NCBI RefSeq assembly: GCF_030816015.1
Contig: NZ_JAUSXN010000001.1
Coordinates: forward strand, 2,604,001-2,668,000
From: Pedobacter sp. W3I1
GTDB taxonomy: Bacteria > Bacteroidota > Bacteroidia > Sphingobacteriales > Sphingobacteriaceae
Reading direction: 5' to 3'
DNA: 64,000 nucleotides
Every line of letters starts with the position of its first letter. Positions within the stretch are counted from its first letter, which is position 1. Under the pieces are notes generated by a model that was not told the origin of the DNA, did not search any database, and saw nothing but the letters and a program-made list of their open reading frames with translations. Below are positions 35,904-45,587 of the stretch, piece after piece. A program made the position numbers and the translations under genes.

Positions 35904-36307
35904 TTATTTGGTTGATGGATTTTTAATAAATATAGGATATAGTTTTATAGCCTGAAGTATTGTATCAAAATTTATGCGAATAATATTAGGATCGATTAGT
36001 TATTTATTGAGAGAATTATAGAATGATGGATTGATTGAATAAAGCACATAACTGAGTTAACTATATCTGGTTAACTTTTCATGATATGCAAAGATTAATA
36101 TAACTTAAGCGGGAGGAAGTATAGTGGGACTGTACTAATTTATTAAAGATTGCTCCGTTGGTGTTTAAATCAAACGTTTTTAATTGAAATCCATTCATCA
36201 ACAAATTTATTAATCTTATCTATTTTTTCTTTCAGAATCTCTACTATTGAATTGGTATTGTGTTGATAATGTTATTTTTATATAGATTACACTCTAAAAA
36301 TAATACG
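35904..36307. other. AT-rich intergenic region with no gene seen
   Basis: A 404-bp very AT-rich gap separating the divergently transcribed sugar dehydrogenase and the cold-shock-like gene. No open frame, tRNA or strong hairpin is visible. It should contain the promoters of both flanking genes, but no perfect TTG-N19-TAnnTTTG match stands out. Confidence 0.5.
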
Positions 36308-36532
36308 ATGACTGGAGTAATAACAGCTTACAATAAAGAAAGGGGTTTTGGTTTAATCTCTCAATATTTGGTTTTAGAAAGCATTTATTTTGATATAGTA
36401 GATTGCAAAGCGAAAGGTTTATATGTTGGGAGTACAGTTGAATTTGATACTGCTATTACTAAAAGAGGAGTGGTTGCTAAAAATATAATGGGTGTTTCTA
36501 AACTTAGGGTCAGACCCAAGACCTTAATATAA
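36308..36532 (+). CDS. Diverged cold-shock-domain-like protein
   Basis: About 75 residues from the ATG at 36308 (MTGVITAYNKERGFGLISQ). The start resembles a cold-shock domain (G-x-(I/V)-x-x-Y-x-x-x-(K/R)-GFG-x-I, RNP1-like KERGFGLIS), but the RNP2 region (SIYFDIVDC) has lost the canonical VFVH. An upstream GTG at 36260 is in frame but adds an unlikely hydrophobic stretch. The first of four cold-shock-like genes within 1.8 kb, here 806 bp from the next. Confidence 0.6.
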   Translation: MTGVITAYNKERGFGLISQYLVLESIYFDIVDCKAKGLYVGSTVEFDTAITKRGVVAKNIMGVSKLRVRPKTLI

Positions 36533-36803
36533 TAAAGCTTTCGATTTTAAAATCTTGCATAATCTCTGTCAAAAGTGTCCCTTTTATGCTATTTATGATC
36601 AAGTTTAAATGTGAGTTCCAGTGCTCAGTCCCTATAAACTTAAACCCATGATCGGGTTAATGAGCAGTTATATCATCTCAAACAAGACTCATCAAAACCT
36701 TTGTAAAAATTAATTAAATTCAAATCGTACAACCTTAAGTTGTTTTTTTAAATTATTTTGTGTCAGCCTATTGTCATTGTCATTTTAATCTGTAAATTAG
36801 AGA

Positions 36804-36896
36804 ATGGGCGATAAAGTAAATTTGATTCTTGGAATAGTTTTCCTTTTAGGTGGTTTTAGTGTTTTCTTTGTGATTTTTAGCGGAAAAAAGGGTTAG
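36804..36896 (+). CDS. Putative 30-residue single-membrane-helix protein
   Basis: An ORF of 30 codons: MGDKVNLILGIVFLLGGFSV followed by FFVIFSGKKG and TAG. It has one hydrophobic stretch of about 20 residues between a charged N-terminus and a basic C-terminus, the layout of many bacterial small membrane proteins. It lies in the 806-bp gap 36533-37338, which otherwise holds no gene I can support. There is no clear promoter or ribosome binding site, so coding status is tentative. Confidence 0.4.
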   Translation: MGDKVNLILGIVFLLGGFSVFFVIFSGKKG

Positions 36897-37338
36897 TTCA
36901 ATTTTCAAATACTTTTTTCAGGAGAAACTTTTCTCCTTGAATGGTTTATTGATGAAGCGGCAAAATTCGGTATCCGAATAAAAAAAGAATTCATTTCTGG
37001 TATTTACATCAATCCTATATTATCATTTAGGATCGGTGAACTATGCAGTGATAAATGCAGGCTAACAGCTTGTTATATCTGTTGTATGCCAATCGAGATT
37101 CGATGCTGGCAAAATCTTGTTTTATCGGTTTTTTAATTCAAATCAGTTTATTAGCTATTATATTCAAATAGGAAAGTTGTGGATGCTGTCTTCGGCTTTT
37201 TTTTATTATATACGCTTTGTTTATCCTAACACTAATCATCATTTATTATTGCTTGATCTATGGGTTTAGTGCAGAAATCTATTTAATAGCTAAACCTTTT
37301 TGATTTTTTGTATGTTTATTGTATAAAATCTAAATAAA

Positions 37339-37527
37339 ATGCAAGGAACAGTAAAATTTTATAATGAATCTAAAGGTTTTGGTTTCATCATAACAGAAGA
37401 CGGAGAAGAAGTTTTTGTTCACGTTACAGGCTTAACTGATAAAATAAGCCAGAATGATCGGGTAGAGTTCGAAATCGCACAAGGGAAAAAAGGCCCTAAT
37501 GCGGTTAATGTTAAATTGATTCAGTAG
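37339..37527 (+). CDS. Cold-shock protein (CspA family)
   Basis: 62 residues, canonical single CSD. RNP1 is KGFGFII (residues 11-17) and RNP2 is VFVHV (26-30); basic and aromatic RNA-binding residues are retained. These proteins bind single-stranded RNA and DNA and act as RNA chaperones. It is followed after 4 nt by a diverged paralogue (37532), so the two are surely co-transcribed. Confidence 0.93.
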   Translation: MQGTVKFYNESKGFGFIITEDGEEVFVHVTGLTDKISQNDRVEFEIAQGKKGPNAVNVKLIQ

Positions 37528-37531
37528 TTCG

Positions 37532-37729
37532 ATGAGGTTAGGTACAGTAAAGTTTTATAATCAACAAGAAGGTGTTGGCAGTATTATACCATCCAATGGA
37601 GGGAGGGAAGTGAGTGTTTTTGCCCATGGTGTAGTCGATCCGATAAAACCCAATAATATTGTTCAGTTTGATATTGAATTTACACAAAATGGAATTGAGG
37701 CCATTAAGGTGATTGTGCTATCTGCATAG
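37532..37729 (+). CDS. Diverged cold-shock-domain paralogue
   Basis: 65 residues, starting MRLGTVKFYNQQEGVGSIIP. The fold pattern is kept, but RNP1 has become EGVGSII (KGFGFI expected) and RNP2 VSVFAHG, losing the stacking phenylalanine of RNP1. This suggests altered or absent nucleic acid binding. It begins 4 nt after the canonical cold-shock gene stop, i.e. a tandem duplicate that has drifted. Confidence 0.75.
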   Translation: MRLGTVKFYNQQEGVGSIIPSNGGREVSVFAHGVVDPIKPNNIVQFDIEFTQNGIEAIKVIVLSA

Positions 37730-37830
37730 ATAAATATTATAGGATGTTCTTTTATCATCTAATCAGTTTATAATTATTTGGCACAGTTTTTTGGCGAACT
37801 ATACAATAGTTAACGCAAGAGTGTCGAAAA

Positions 37831-38040
37831 ATGGTGACAAAAGAAATGGGTACAATAGATTATTATAATGAAACCGAGGGTTTTGGGAAAATCAGGAGCA
37901 ATATTGGAGAAGAAGTTCTGTTTTATCAAAACGACTCCATAAATGGACTTAATTTAAGAAGGGGGTTAAAAGTTTCTTTTGAATTGCATCAAATATTATC
38001 AATTGCAATAAATGTGTTAATTCTTGAACCGAAAGATTGA
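37831..38040 (+). CDS. Second diverged cold-shock-domain paralogue
   Basis: 69 residues (MVTKEMGTIDYYNETEGFGK at the start). The first strand pattern G-T-I-x-Y-Y-N and a GFGKI turn remain, but RNP2 reads VLFYQND and most basic and aromatic RNA contacts are missing. It lies 101 nt after the preceding paralogue and upstream of the AraC gene. It completes a group of one canonical and three diverged CSD genes. Confidence 0.6.
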   Translation: MVTKEMGTIDYYNETEGFGKIRSNIGEEVLFYQNDSINGLNLRRGLKVSFELHQILSIAINVLILEPKD

Positions 38041-38167
38041 TGATGATTTAATGATTAATCCATTAGTCTGTATTACAGATAGCGTCTTATCATTATAATA
38101 AATTATTTTAGCAACTTGTAACCAAATCTGATAAATTTGATCTTACTGTTGTTTATCCTTAAGTTTT

Positions 38168-38944
38168 ATGATACAGCTGGAGCCAATTAGCGGTTTTTTT
38201 AAAAGAGAACGCGCGTTGCAGGCAATATACCCTATGCGTATGTTGATTGTACGCGAGGGAAATGGCTTTTTGTGCATGAATTCTGGCGATTATCCCCTGT
38301 TAAAAGGTAGGATTTTTTTTATTCCGGAAGAAGGCCTGGTTAGGCTCGATGGAGAAATTACATCAGGTTATTGGCTCAGTTTTAGCAGTTTCTTATATGC
38401 CGAATTTTTACTTCAACACTTAGACCCCCAGGCTAAGAACCTCTTTTTAAATTTATCTTTCAGGGATCTCGATTCGCACCAATCAACTAAAACTTACAGT
38501 TTACTCGATCAGCTAAAAAGAGAAATCAATATTAAAAAAGATATGCCCTTTTTAGCACAATACTTATCATTATTTCTGGGTTTTACAGCTGGTTTAGATG
38601 GCTATCTTGCTGCTATAACTTTAGATGATTTGCAACAGGTATTGCGGTTTAGGGCCATTTTAGAACAATTTTATAAACAAGAAAGATCCATTCAATTTTA
38701 TGCAGAAGGCATGGGGATGAGTGCTGGTAAATTGAATAAATTTTTAGATCGTGTGCTTGGAAAAAGCCTGTCAGTACTCATCAAAGATCACATTATGCGC
38801 AAAGCAGAAGAATTGTTGCTTCACAGTGATTATACGGTTGATGAAATAGCTGAATTATTGGGTTTTGAACAAACTACTAATTTTAGTACGAGTTTTAAAC
38901 GGCACAAAGGCATTTCGGTATTGCAATTTAGCCGCCTAACCTAA
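38168..38944 (+). CDS. AraC-family transcriptional regulator
   Basis: 258 residues. The N-terminal two-thirds is an effector or dimerisation region of unrecognised fold. The C-terminus (about 160-258) has the two helix-turn-helix motifs: SIQFYAEGMGMSAGKLNKFL and DYTVDEIAELLGFEQTTNFS followed by TSFKRHKGISVLQF. It sits about 570 nt before the susC operon on the same strand and is a reasonable candidate to regulate it, though no operator can be identified. Confidence 0.9.
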   Translation: MIQLEPISGFFKRERALQAIYPMRMLIVREGNGFLCMNSGDYPLLKGRIFFIPEEGLVRLDGEITSGYWLSFSSFLYAEFLLQHLDPQAKNLFLNLSFRDLDSHQSTKTYSLLDQLKREINIKKDMPFLAQYLSLFLGFTAGLDGYLAAITLDDLQQVLRFRAILEQFYKQERSIQFYAEGMGMSAGKLNKFLDRVLGKSLSVLIKDHIMRKAEELLLHSDYTVDEIAELLGFEQTTNFSTSFKRHKGISVLQFSRLT

Positions 38945-39235
38945 ATTGAATGAAAAATTGGTGCGTCTGCCAAAGAAATGTTCATCAGTTTGATTTCATC
39001 TCTTCTAGAGAACAGGTATTCCAGACCTCACTACATTAATTGCTTTCGCGCCTAACGCGTAAAGTTTTGCTAACTGCATCTATTTTATCAGCCGCACCAA
39101 TTTTACATCCGCTAAATTATAAAATCTTAGCCTAAAGAAAAAAAATATTCGTAAATATATTACATAGTTGTATTTTAGTGTTTACAATTCTGCATCTGAG
39201 CCGGTTTGAGCAAGTAAAATAAAAAGTCTAGTAAA

Positions 39236-39266
39236 TTTGTAGTCTATTCAAAAAAAATTATATTTG
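39236..39266 (+). promoter_or_regulatory. Bacteroidota-type promoter of the susC operon
   Basis: TTTG (39236-39239), 19 nt, then TATATTTG (39259-39266): an exact match to the TTTG-N19-TAnnTTTG pattern. Transcription would start near 39272 and leave a leader of about 240 nt before the susC ATG at 39514. The upstream part of the gap (38945-39235) contains no gene. Confidence 0.75.
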
Positions 39267-39283
39267 CCGAAAATATAATCATT

Positions 39284-39364
39284 ATGAAACAAGAGTTTAC
39301 GAAATCTATCCTCGTACCGAGCCCCTTATTTATAACTTTAAACAGAATGTATTGTTGCTGGTAA
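39284..39364 (+). CDS. Possible upstream leader ORF ending Met-Tyr-Cys-Cys-Trp
   Basis: A 26-codon ORF with an ATG about 12 nt after the inferred transcription start, reading MKQEFTKSILVPSPLF and ending TLNRMYCCW before TAA. A short ORF at the very 5' end of a long leader is a common place for translation-coupled control, and the two adjacent Cys codons followed by Trp are suggestive. There is no independent evidence of translation. Confidence 0.35.
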   Translation: MKQEFTKSILVPSPLFITLNRMYCCW

Positions 39365-39412
39365 TTTAAAAAGAATTGCTTGTTTCTACTCGTGCAGTAA
39401 GAGCAAAAAAAA

Positions 39413-39434
39413 GGAAAATACATAAGTATTTTCC
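39413..39434 (+). promoter_or_regulatory. Stem-loop in the susC leader
   Basis: GGAAAATAC, a 4-nt loop, GTATTTTCC: a perfect 9-bp hairpin in the leader RNA, 80 nt before the susC start and 48 nt after the upstream ORF. It lacks a T-run, so it is not a typical terminator; it could affect stability or translation. Confidence 0.45.
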
Positions 39435-39513
39435 CCCGGCAAAATTAACGAAACAGGAATTCAATTGGCGTTGCACCTGTTTCAAATCAGTTCAAATCAC
39501 CTATTTCAAAGTT

Positions 39514-42500
39514 ATGCAAAATTTTGAGAAAGTCAATCCCGTACAAGGGGCTTTGGCTTTACAAAGTATTACGTCCAATTTTCGGTTGGGCCTCAGGCAA
39601 ACATGCCGCATTTTATTACCTGTATTATTTTCATGCATCCCGCTACTATCACAAGCACAAAACCCGACAGAACCTACTATTAATGCCACTTTATCTGGAA
39701 CTGTAATTGATGCAAAAACCAAAGAAACCTTAATTGGCGCATCAGTTAAAATTCAAGGTACAACCAATGGCTCATCAACCGATAGGGAAGGAAAGTTCCG
39801 TTTAATTACCGGGCAAAAGTTCCCTTTTACTTTATTGGTTAATTTCGTTGGGTATAAACAAAGCGAAGTGGTGGTTACCCAAAGTCAGATTACAGTTGAG
39901 CTTGTAGAAGACTACAATCCACTAAATGATGTGGTGGTGGTAGGTTATGGCACACAAAAAAAGGTTAACCTCACCGGATCATTGGCCACTGTAGATGCGA
40001 AAACATTGGCCAACAGGCCGATTACCAATGCTACTCAGGCACTTCAAAATGTGCCGGGCGTTTTTACTAACCAAACCAAAGGCAGGCCTGGGGCCGATGC
40101 GGCAACCATTCGCATCCGCGGGGCAGGTACATTAAATAATAACAACCCCCTGGTGCTGGTTGATGGCATTGAATTCCCCTTGGGCGATGTTAATCCAAAC
40201 GATATTGAAAGTGTAACCGTTTTAAAAGATGCAGCTTCTGCGGCCATTTACGGTAACCGTGCAGCAAATGGCGTAATCTTAGTGAAAACGAAAACGGGTA
40301 AAAAAGGAACATTTTCTATCGATTATAACTTTTATGCAGGTTCGCAAAAAGCCACGCAGTTTCCTGATGTGGTAACCAATACAGTCGATTACATGATCGG
40401 TAAAAACCGTGCCCTGGCTAATGAGGGCAAGCCTGCCGAAAGCAGTGAAGCCTTGATTAACGAATATAGAAACGGTACTGACCCAATTATTTATCCAAAT
40501 ACCAATTGGTTCGATATCATGTTTCGCAATGCAGCCATCCAGGAGCATAACCTCCGTATATCCGGTGGCTCAGAAAAAACAGCTTTTTCTATCTCGCTGG
40601 GTTATTTAGATCAGGATGGTATTTTAATTGCCTCATCGGGTAAACGTTATTCCTTAAATTCGAATATCAGTTCTGATATTACCAAAAACCTAAAGGTGGG
40701 TGCAAGTTTAACCGCTAACTTTTGGAACAGTAAAGAAAGTGCCTATAGTGCCGATGATGGCAATGGTGAAGGTGGTTTAATGGGTTTAACTTACCGGGGT
40801 TTGCCTTTCCAAACGGCTTATGCACAAGATGGTACTTATGCCGATCAATGGATTCGTGTTCCCGGACATAATTTCTTTAGAAATACCGTAGCATTGGCAA
40901 ACGAAGGTTTTAATAAAAACAACCAGTACCGCACTATGGCCAATGTATTTTTAGAATATCAGTTGCCATTTAACATCAGGTATAAAACCACATTGGGAGC
41001 CAACCTGCTTTATGGTATTAACAAATATTCTTATCCGGCTATTAACCTAACCAATCCGAAAACAGGAGTGGTAACACCTATTGGCAATACACCTGCACGA
41101 GGAGTTAGACAAATCAGTCAGAACAATATTAATATTACCAATTTTCATACTTTAAACTGGGAAGGTTCGCTTGATAAACACCATTTTGGTGCATTGGCTG
41201 GATTTAGTTTAGAGCGTTTTGATGACAGTAATTTTTCTGCCTATAACGAGGGTTATCTGGGCAATGACTTAACCGAACTGAATGCCGGGAGTACATCACC
41301 TCAGGTTACAGGTACCTCTGGCGCTTCGAGGTTACAATCGTATTTTGGTCGTTTCAACTATAATTACAACGAAAAATACCTGTTCGAGGCGAATTTTAGG
41401 TATGATGGTTCATCACGATTTGCCAAAGACAATAGGTGGGGATTTTTTCCTTCATTTTCAGCAGGATGGAGAGCCAGTGAAGAAGATTTTATTAAAGATT
41501 TAAATATTTTTAGCAATTTAAAACTTAGAGCATCATATGGCAAGTTGGGCAATCAAAATGTGCCTTTATTCAGTTATGTAGATGCCATCGCCCTGGGGCA
41601 GAACTACAATTTTAACGGAACAATTGTAAGCGGGGCAGCCATTACGCAGCTAAGCGACCCCAACATTACCTGGGAAACCACCACCATGAGCGATATCGGT
41701 TTAGAGGGCAGCTTTTTTAAAAGCAAGCTGACTTTTGAAGTTGATTTGTTCGATAAACAGACTTCGAAAATTCTAAGGCAGATCAGCGTTCCCGGGCAGG
41801 TAGGTAATTTAGCCGGACCTGTAAAAAACATCGGTGCTGTAAACAACCGTGGTTTTGAAATCACACTTGGTTTTAAAGATTCGGTAAAAGATCTTCGATA
41901 TAATCTAGACGCTAATCTAACCTATGTGAAAAACAAAGTCACCAATGTAAATGGACAGAAATATTATAGCGGCAATACCATTATTCAGGAAGGATCGCCA
42001 ATTGATAGCTTTTTTGGACTACAGGCGGATGGGATTTTTCAAAGTGCTGACGAAGTGAAAGCACATGCTTTTCAAAATGCAGGTACGGTTCCGGGCGATT
42101 TGAAATATAAAGATGTAGATGGAAATGGTGTGATTGATAATAACGACCGTGTGGTAATCGGTAATAGTATTCCAAAATTTGTTTATGGCTTTTCTGGTGG
42201 TTTTGGTTATAAAAGGTGGGATTTCAGTTTCATCTTTCAGGGCTTGCAGGATGTGGATACTTACCTGACCGGAAATTTGGCGCAACCGTTTAAAAATGGT
42301 GCAGGTGTAACGAAAGATTGGCTTACCGATTCGTGGACGCCAACCAATACAGGAGCTTCTTTACCACGTTTAACTACATCGAATGGCTATCCTCAAAACT
42401 TTCAGACTTCGAGCTTTTGGGTAAGGGATGCCTCTTATCTCAGGTTGAAAAATGTGCAGATCAGTTATTCCTTTCCCAATAAATGGCTCAATAAAGCAGG

Positions 42501-42657
42501 TATTGATGTGTTAAAGGTATTTGTGAATGCACAAAATTATTTAACCTTTTCAAACTTCAAGTTCAGCGATCCGGAAAGGAATTTAACCAGAGCCGATCTG
42601 ATCGAATATCCTAATGCGAAAACAATTACTGCAGGAATTAATGTATCATTTAAATAA
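39514..42657 (+). CDS. SusC/RagA-type TonB-linked outer-membrane receptor
   Basis: About 1047 residues from the ATG at 39514 (MQNFEKVNPVQGALALQSIT); the frame stays open upstream to 39376, but without a signal-compatible start. A signal ends near IPLLSQAQ, then a carboxypeptidase-D-like domain (SGTVIDAKTKETLIGASVKI). The TonB-box region (DVVVVGYGTQKKVNLTGSLA) and plug (NVPGVFTNQTKGRPGADAAT) follow, then a large beta-barrel ending AGINVSFK. It imports oligosaccharides bound by the SusD partner encoded 6 nt downstream. Confidence 0.95.
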   Translation: MQNFEKVNPVQGALALQSITSNFRLGLRQTCRILLPVLFSCIPLLSQAQNPTEPTINATLSGTVIDAKTKETLIGASVKIQGTTNGSSTDREGKFRLITGQKFPFTLLVNFVGYKQSEVVVTQSQITVELVEDYNPLNDVVVVGYGTQKKVNLTGSLATVDAKTLANRPITNATQALQNVPGVFTNQTKGRPGADAATIRIRGAGTLNNNNPLVLVDGIEFPLGDVNPNDIESVTVLKDAASAAIYGNRAANGVILVKTKTGKKGTFSIDYNFYAGSQKATQFPDVVTNTVDYMIGKNRALANEGKPAESSEALINEYRNGTDPIIYPNTNWFDIMFRNAAIQEHNLRISGGSEKTAFSISLGYLDQDGILIASSGKRYSLNSNISSDITKNLKVGASLTANFWNSKESAYSADDGNGEGGLMGLTYRGLPFQTAYAQDGTYADQWIRVPGHNFFRNTVALANEGFNKNNQYRTMANVFLEYQLPFNIRYKTTLGANLLYGINKYSYPAINLTNPKTGVVTPIGNTPARGVRQISQNNINITNFHTLNWEGSLDKHHFGALAGFSLERFDDSNFSAYNEGYLGNDLTELNAGSTSPQVTGTSGASRLQSYFGRFNYNYNEKYLFEANFRYDGSSRFAKDNRWGFFPSFSAGWRASEEDFIKDLNIFSNLKLRASYGKLGNQNVPLFSYVDAIALGQNYNFNGTIVSGAAITQLSDPNITWETTTMSDIGLEGSFFKSKLTFEVDLFDKQTSKILRQISVPGQVGNLAGPVKNIGAVNNRGFEITLGFKDSVKDLRYNLDANLTYVKNKVTNVNGQKYYSGNTIIQEGSPIDSFFGLQADGIFQSADEVKAHAFQNAGTVPGDLKYKDVDGNGVIDNNDRVVIGNSIPKFVYGFSGGFGYKRWDFSFIFQGLQDVDTYLTGNLAQPFKNGAGVTKDWLTDSWTPTNTGASLPRLTTSNGYPQNFQTSSFWVRDASYLRLKNVQISYSFPNKWLNKAGIDVLKVFVNAQNYLTFSNFKFSDPERNLTRADLIEYPNAKTITAGINVSFK

Positions 42658-42663
42658 CAGGTC

Positions 42664-44166
42664 ATGAGAAAATATATTCTATTTATATTCATTTCGGTGT
42701 TCTTGTTTGGCTGTAAAGATTATCTGGATGTAACGCCAACTGATCGTTTTACGCAAGACACCTATTGGAATACGAAAGTGCAGGCAGAAGCTGCCCTGAA
42801 CGGAACCTATGCTGCAATTTACTACAATGTTTATGCTGCCAATTCCATCTATCTGGATGCCTTAAGTCCGAATACTTACCAGTACAATAACGATTATAAC
42901 ATCATTTCGAGGGGTTTGCACAATGCGGCAACAGCTTATTTTAACGAAACCTGGAATGGCAGTTACAAAGGTATAGGCAGAGCCAATAATGTATTGGCCA
43001 ATATCGATAAAGTAAGTATGGATGGCGCCTTAAAAGAAAGGTATAAAGCCGAAGCCAAATATCTTCGTGCCTTATATTATATTCCCCTTTGGAATCTGTT
43101 TGGTGGAGCGCCATTAATTACCGATGCCACTAATTACGAAACACAGGCCAATTTGCCAAGAAACACGGCCGATGAATTGCTCACGCAGATTTTAAAAGAT
43201 TTAACCGAAGCCTCATCAGGAACCGCATTACCTTTAACCTACTCTGGTGTAGATAAAGGAAGAGCAACGCGTGGTGCAGCCTTAGCTTTAAAAGCAAGGG
43301 TTTTATTGTATGCCAAACGCTGGAAAGAAGCTGCCGAAGCTGCAAAAGCAGTTATTGATTTAAAAACTTACAGTTTGTTTCCCGATTACCGTGGCTTATT
43401 CTATCTGGAAAACGAAGGCAATAGCGAAGTAATTTTTGATGTGCAATACAAATATCCTGAATTTACCCATTCGCTCGATATCAGTTTAGATCAACAACTG
43501 GGCTCAGCACCTTTGCCCGATCTGGTAAATACCTATTACGCAACCGATGGAAAGCCAATAAACAGTTCAGCGGTTTATAATGCTGCAAAACCATTTGAAA
43601 ACCGCGATAGCAGATTACAGGCCACCGTAATTTTACCAGGTACACAGTTTAAAGGTGCTACCGTAACCGCAATTCAATACCCCAGTACAGGTTATGGATT
43701 AAAAAAATATACTATTTTTAAAGACAATGAAAAACCTGTTGCAGCACCAACAAGCGGAACATCAGAGTTAAATTTAATTTTACTTCGGTATGCTGATGTA
43801 CTCTTGATGTACGCCGAAGCAAAAAATGAAGATTCTGGTCCCGATCAATCGGTTTTTGATGCTTTGAATTTAGTAAGAGCAAGGGCTAAAATGCCAAATA
43901 TTCCATCTACTTTAGGTCAGCAAGAATTGAGGGCAGAGATTAGGCATGAACGGAGAGTAGAACTGGCAGGAGAAGGTTTATATTATTATGATGTACGCAG
44001 GTGGAGAATAGCTGAGCAGGTATTAAATGGAAATATTACCAATAGCGCAGGGGCAAGGATTGATAGCCGCCTTTTCGATGCCAATAAAGATTATTTATGG
44101 CCAGTGCCGTCAATTGCAATCCAGAATAATCCGATATTAAAACAGAATCCAAACTATAACAAATAG
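42664..44166 (+). CDS. SusD/RagB-family outer-membrane lipoprotein
   Basis: 500 residues. A lipoprotein signal with the lipobox FLFGC puts the acyl-Cys at residue 17. The SusD fold is recognised by DRFTQDTYWNTKVQAEAALN near the start, YKAEAKYLRALYYIPLWNLF, and C-terminal RHERRVELAGEGLYYYDVRR and WPVPSIAIQNNP. It sits over SusC at the outer face and captures the glycan. It starts 6 nt after susC and is followed by the sulfatase after 2 nt, an operon. Confidence 0.95.
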   Translation: MRKYILFIFISVFLFGCKDYLDVTPTDRFTQDTYWNTKVQAEAALNGTYAAIYYNVYAANSIYLDALSPNTYQYNNDYNIISRGLHNAATAYFNETWNGSYKGIGRANNVLANIDKVSMDGALKERYKAEAKYLRALYYIPLWNLFGGAPLITDATNYETQANLPRNTADELLTQILKDLTEASSGTALPLTYSGVDKGRATRGAALALKARVLLYAKRWKEAAEAAKAVIDLKTYSLFPDYRGLFYLENEGNSEVIFDVQYKYPEFTHSLDISLDQQLGSAPLPDLVNTYYATDGKPINSSAVYNAAKPFENRDSRLQATVILPGTQFKGATVTAIQYPSTGYGLKKYTIFKDNEKPVAAPTSGTSELNLILLRYADVLLMYAEAKNEDSGPDQSVFDALNLVRARAKMPNIPSTLGQQELRAEIRHERRVELAGEGLYYYDVRRWRIAEQVLNGNITNSAGARIDSRLFDANKDYLWPVPSIAIQNNPILKQNPNYNK

Positions 44167-44168
44167 AG

Positions 44169-45587
44169 ATGAAAAATATATTAAAATTTATAGCTTTTGC
44201 TACGCTAACGGCCAATTTTGCTTCTGTACAGGCACAAAGTAAAAAGAAACCCAACATTATTTTTATCCTGGCCGATGATTTAGGTTATGGTAACGTACAC
44301 AGCTTTAACCCGAATTCTAAAATTCCAACGCCGAATCTGGATAAGCTCACAGAGGAAGGAATTAAGTTCACCCGTTTCTATTCCGGAAATACCGTTTGTG
44401 CTCCTTCGAGATGTGCCTTAATGACGGGTTATACCATGGGGCATGCCTGGGTAAGGGGTAATGCAAAAGCCAAAGATGGTCTTGCCGCTCTACGCGCTCA
44501 GGATACGACCCTTGCCGAGCGCTTAAAAGGAAATGGGTATAAAACAGGCATGTTTGGTAAGTGGGGGCTTGGTGATGAAGACAGCAAAGGTGCGCCGCAT
44601 TTAAAAGGTTTCGATAGTTTTTATGGCTACCTGGATCAATCGCATGCGCACGATTATTACACCAATCGTTTGTACGAAATTGTTGGCGGTAAAACAGTAG
44701 AAGTGCCTGTTGACACCACAAAATATACCGAAGACCTGATTGTAAATAAAGCTGTTGATTTTATTAATGCCAATAAAGATCAGCCTTTCTTTTTGTATTT
44801 GCCTTTAACGGTTCCACATGCGGAGTTAAAAGTGCCTGCAGAACTATTGAGGAAATTTCAGAATGCAGATGGTTCGAGTAAATTTCCACCAGAAACCCCT
44901 TTCGAGAAAAAAGGAAACTATGATAGTCAGGCGCAGCCACATGCTACTTTTGCAGCAATGGTAAATAAACTTGATACCGATGTAGGTACTATTGTAGCGT
45001 TGATTAAGAAATTAGGTTTGGATAACGATACCTATATTTTCTTTACCAGTGATAACGGGCCACATAAAGAAGGTGGTGCCGATCCAGTGTTTTTTAACAG
45101 CAGTGGCGAGTTCAGGGGCGTAAAAAGAGATCTGTACGAAGGTGGAATCCGCGTACCATTGATTGTAAGAGCGCCTGGCAAAATTGCTGCAGGGCAGGTT
45201 AATCCTACGCCATGGGCCTTTTGGGATGTATTGCCGACATTAGGAGAGTTAACAGGTACAGCATCACCCAGAAATATAGATGGATTATCTTTTTCGCCAT
45301 TATTAAGTGGTAAAAAAGCAGTTAAAGAACATGATTATTTCTACTGGCAGTTTAATGAAAGCGGTTTGAAAGAAGCTTTAACCAAAGGCGACTGGAAATT
45401 GATCCGTTTTAAAGATAAAGGCACTGCCGAAAAGTTAGAGTTGTATAACTTAAAAGCTGATATTGGTGAAAAGAATGATGTTGCTTCTAAAAACCCTGAA
45501 ACTGTTAAAACACTTTATGCTTTAATGAAACAGGCTAAAACACCATCAGAAAACCCTCGTTTTGATTGGTCAGAAATTGAAAAATAG
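44169..45587 (+). CDS. Arylsulfatase-type sulfatase
   Basis: 472 residues with a signal peptide (cleavage near ASVQAQ). The N-terminal metal site is in IIFILADDLGYG (Asp36, Asp37). The catalytic motif is CAPSR (77-81), of the Cys type that must be converted to formylglycine. Later DNGPHKEGGADP and GGIRVPLIVRAPG segments are typical of family S1. It removes sulfate from a sulfated glycan or ester, matching the SusC/D uptake genes. Maturation needs a formylglycine-generating enzyme; the gene that follows looks like a truncated one. Confidence 0.95.
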   Translation: MKNILKFIAFATLTANFASVQAQSKKKPNIIFILADDLGYGNVHSFNPNSKIPTPNLDKLTEEGIKFTRFYSGNTVCAPSRCALMTGYTMGHAWVRGNAKAKDGLAALRAQDTTLAERLKGNGYKTGMFGKWGLGDEDSKGAPHLKGFDSFYGYLDQSHAHDYYTNRLYEIVGGKTVEVPVDTTKYTEDLIVNKAVDFINANKDQPFFLYLPLTVPHAELKVPAELLRKFQNADGSSKFPPETPFEKKGNYDSQAQPHATFAAMVNKLDTDVGTIVALIKKLGLDNDTYIFFTSDNGPHKEGGADPVFFNSSGEFRGVKRDLYEGGIRVPLIVRAPGKIAAGQVNPTPWAFWDVLPTLGELTGTASPRNIDGLSFSPLLSGKKAVKEHDYFYWQFNESGLKEALTKGDWKLIRFKDKGTAEKLELYNLKADIGEKNDVASKNPETVKTLYALMKQAKTPSENPRFDWSEIEK

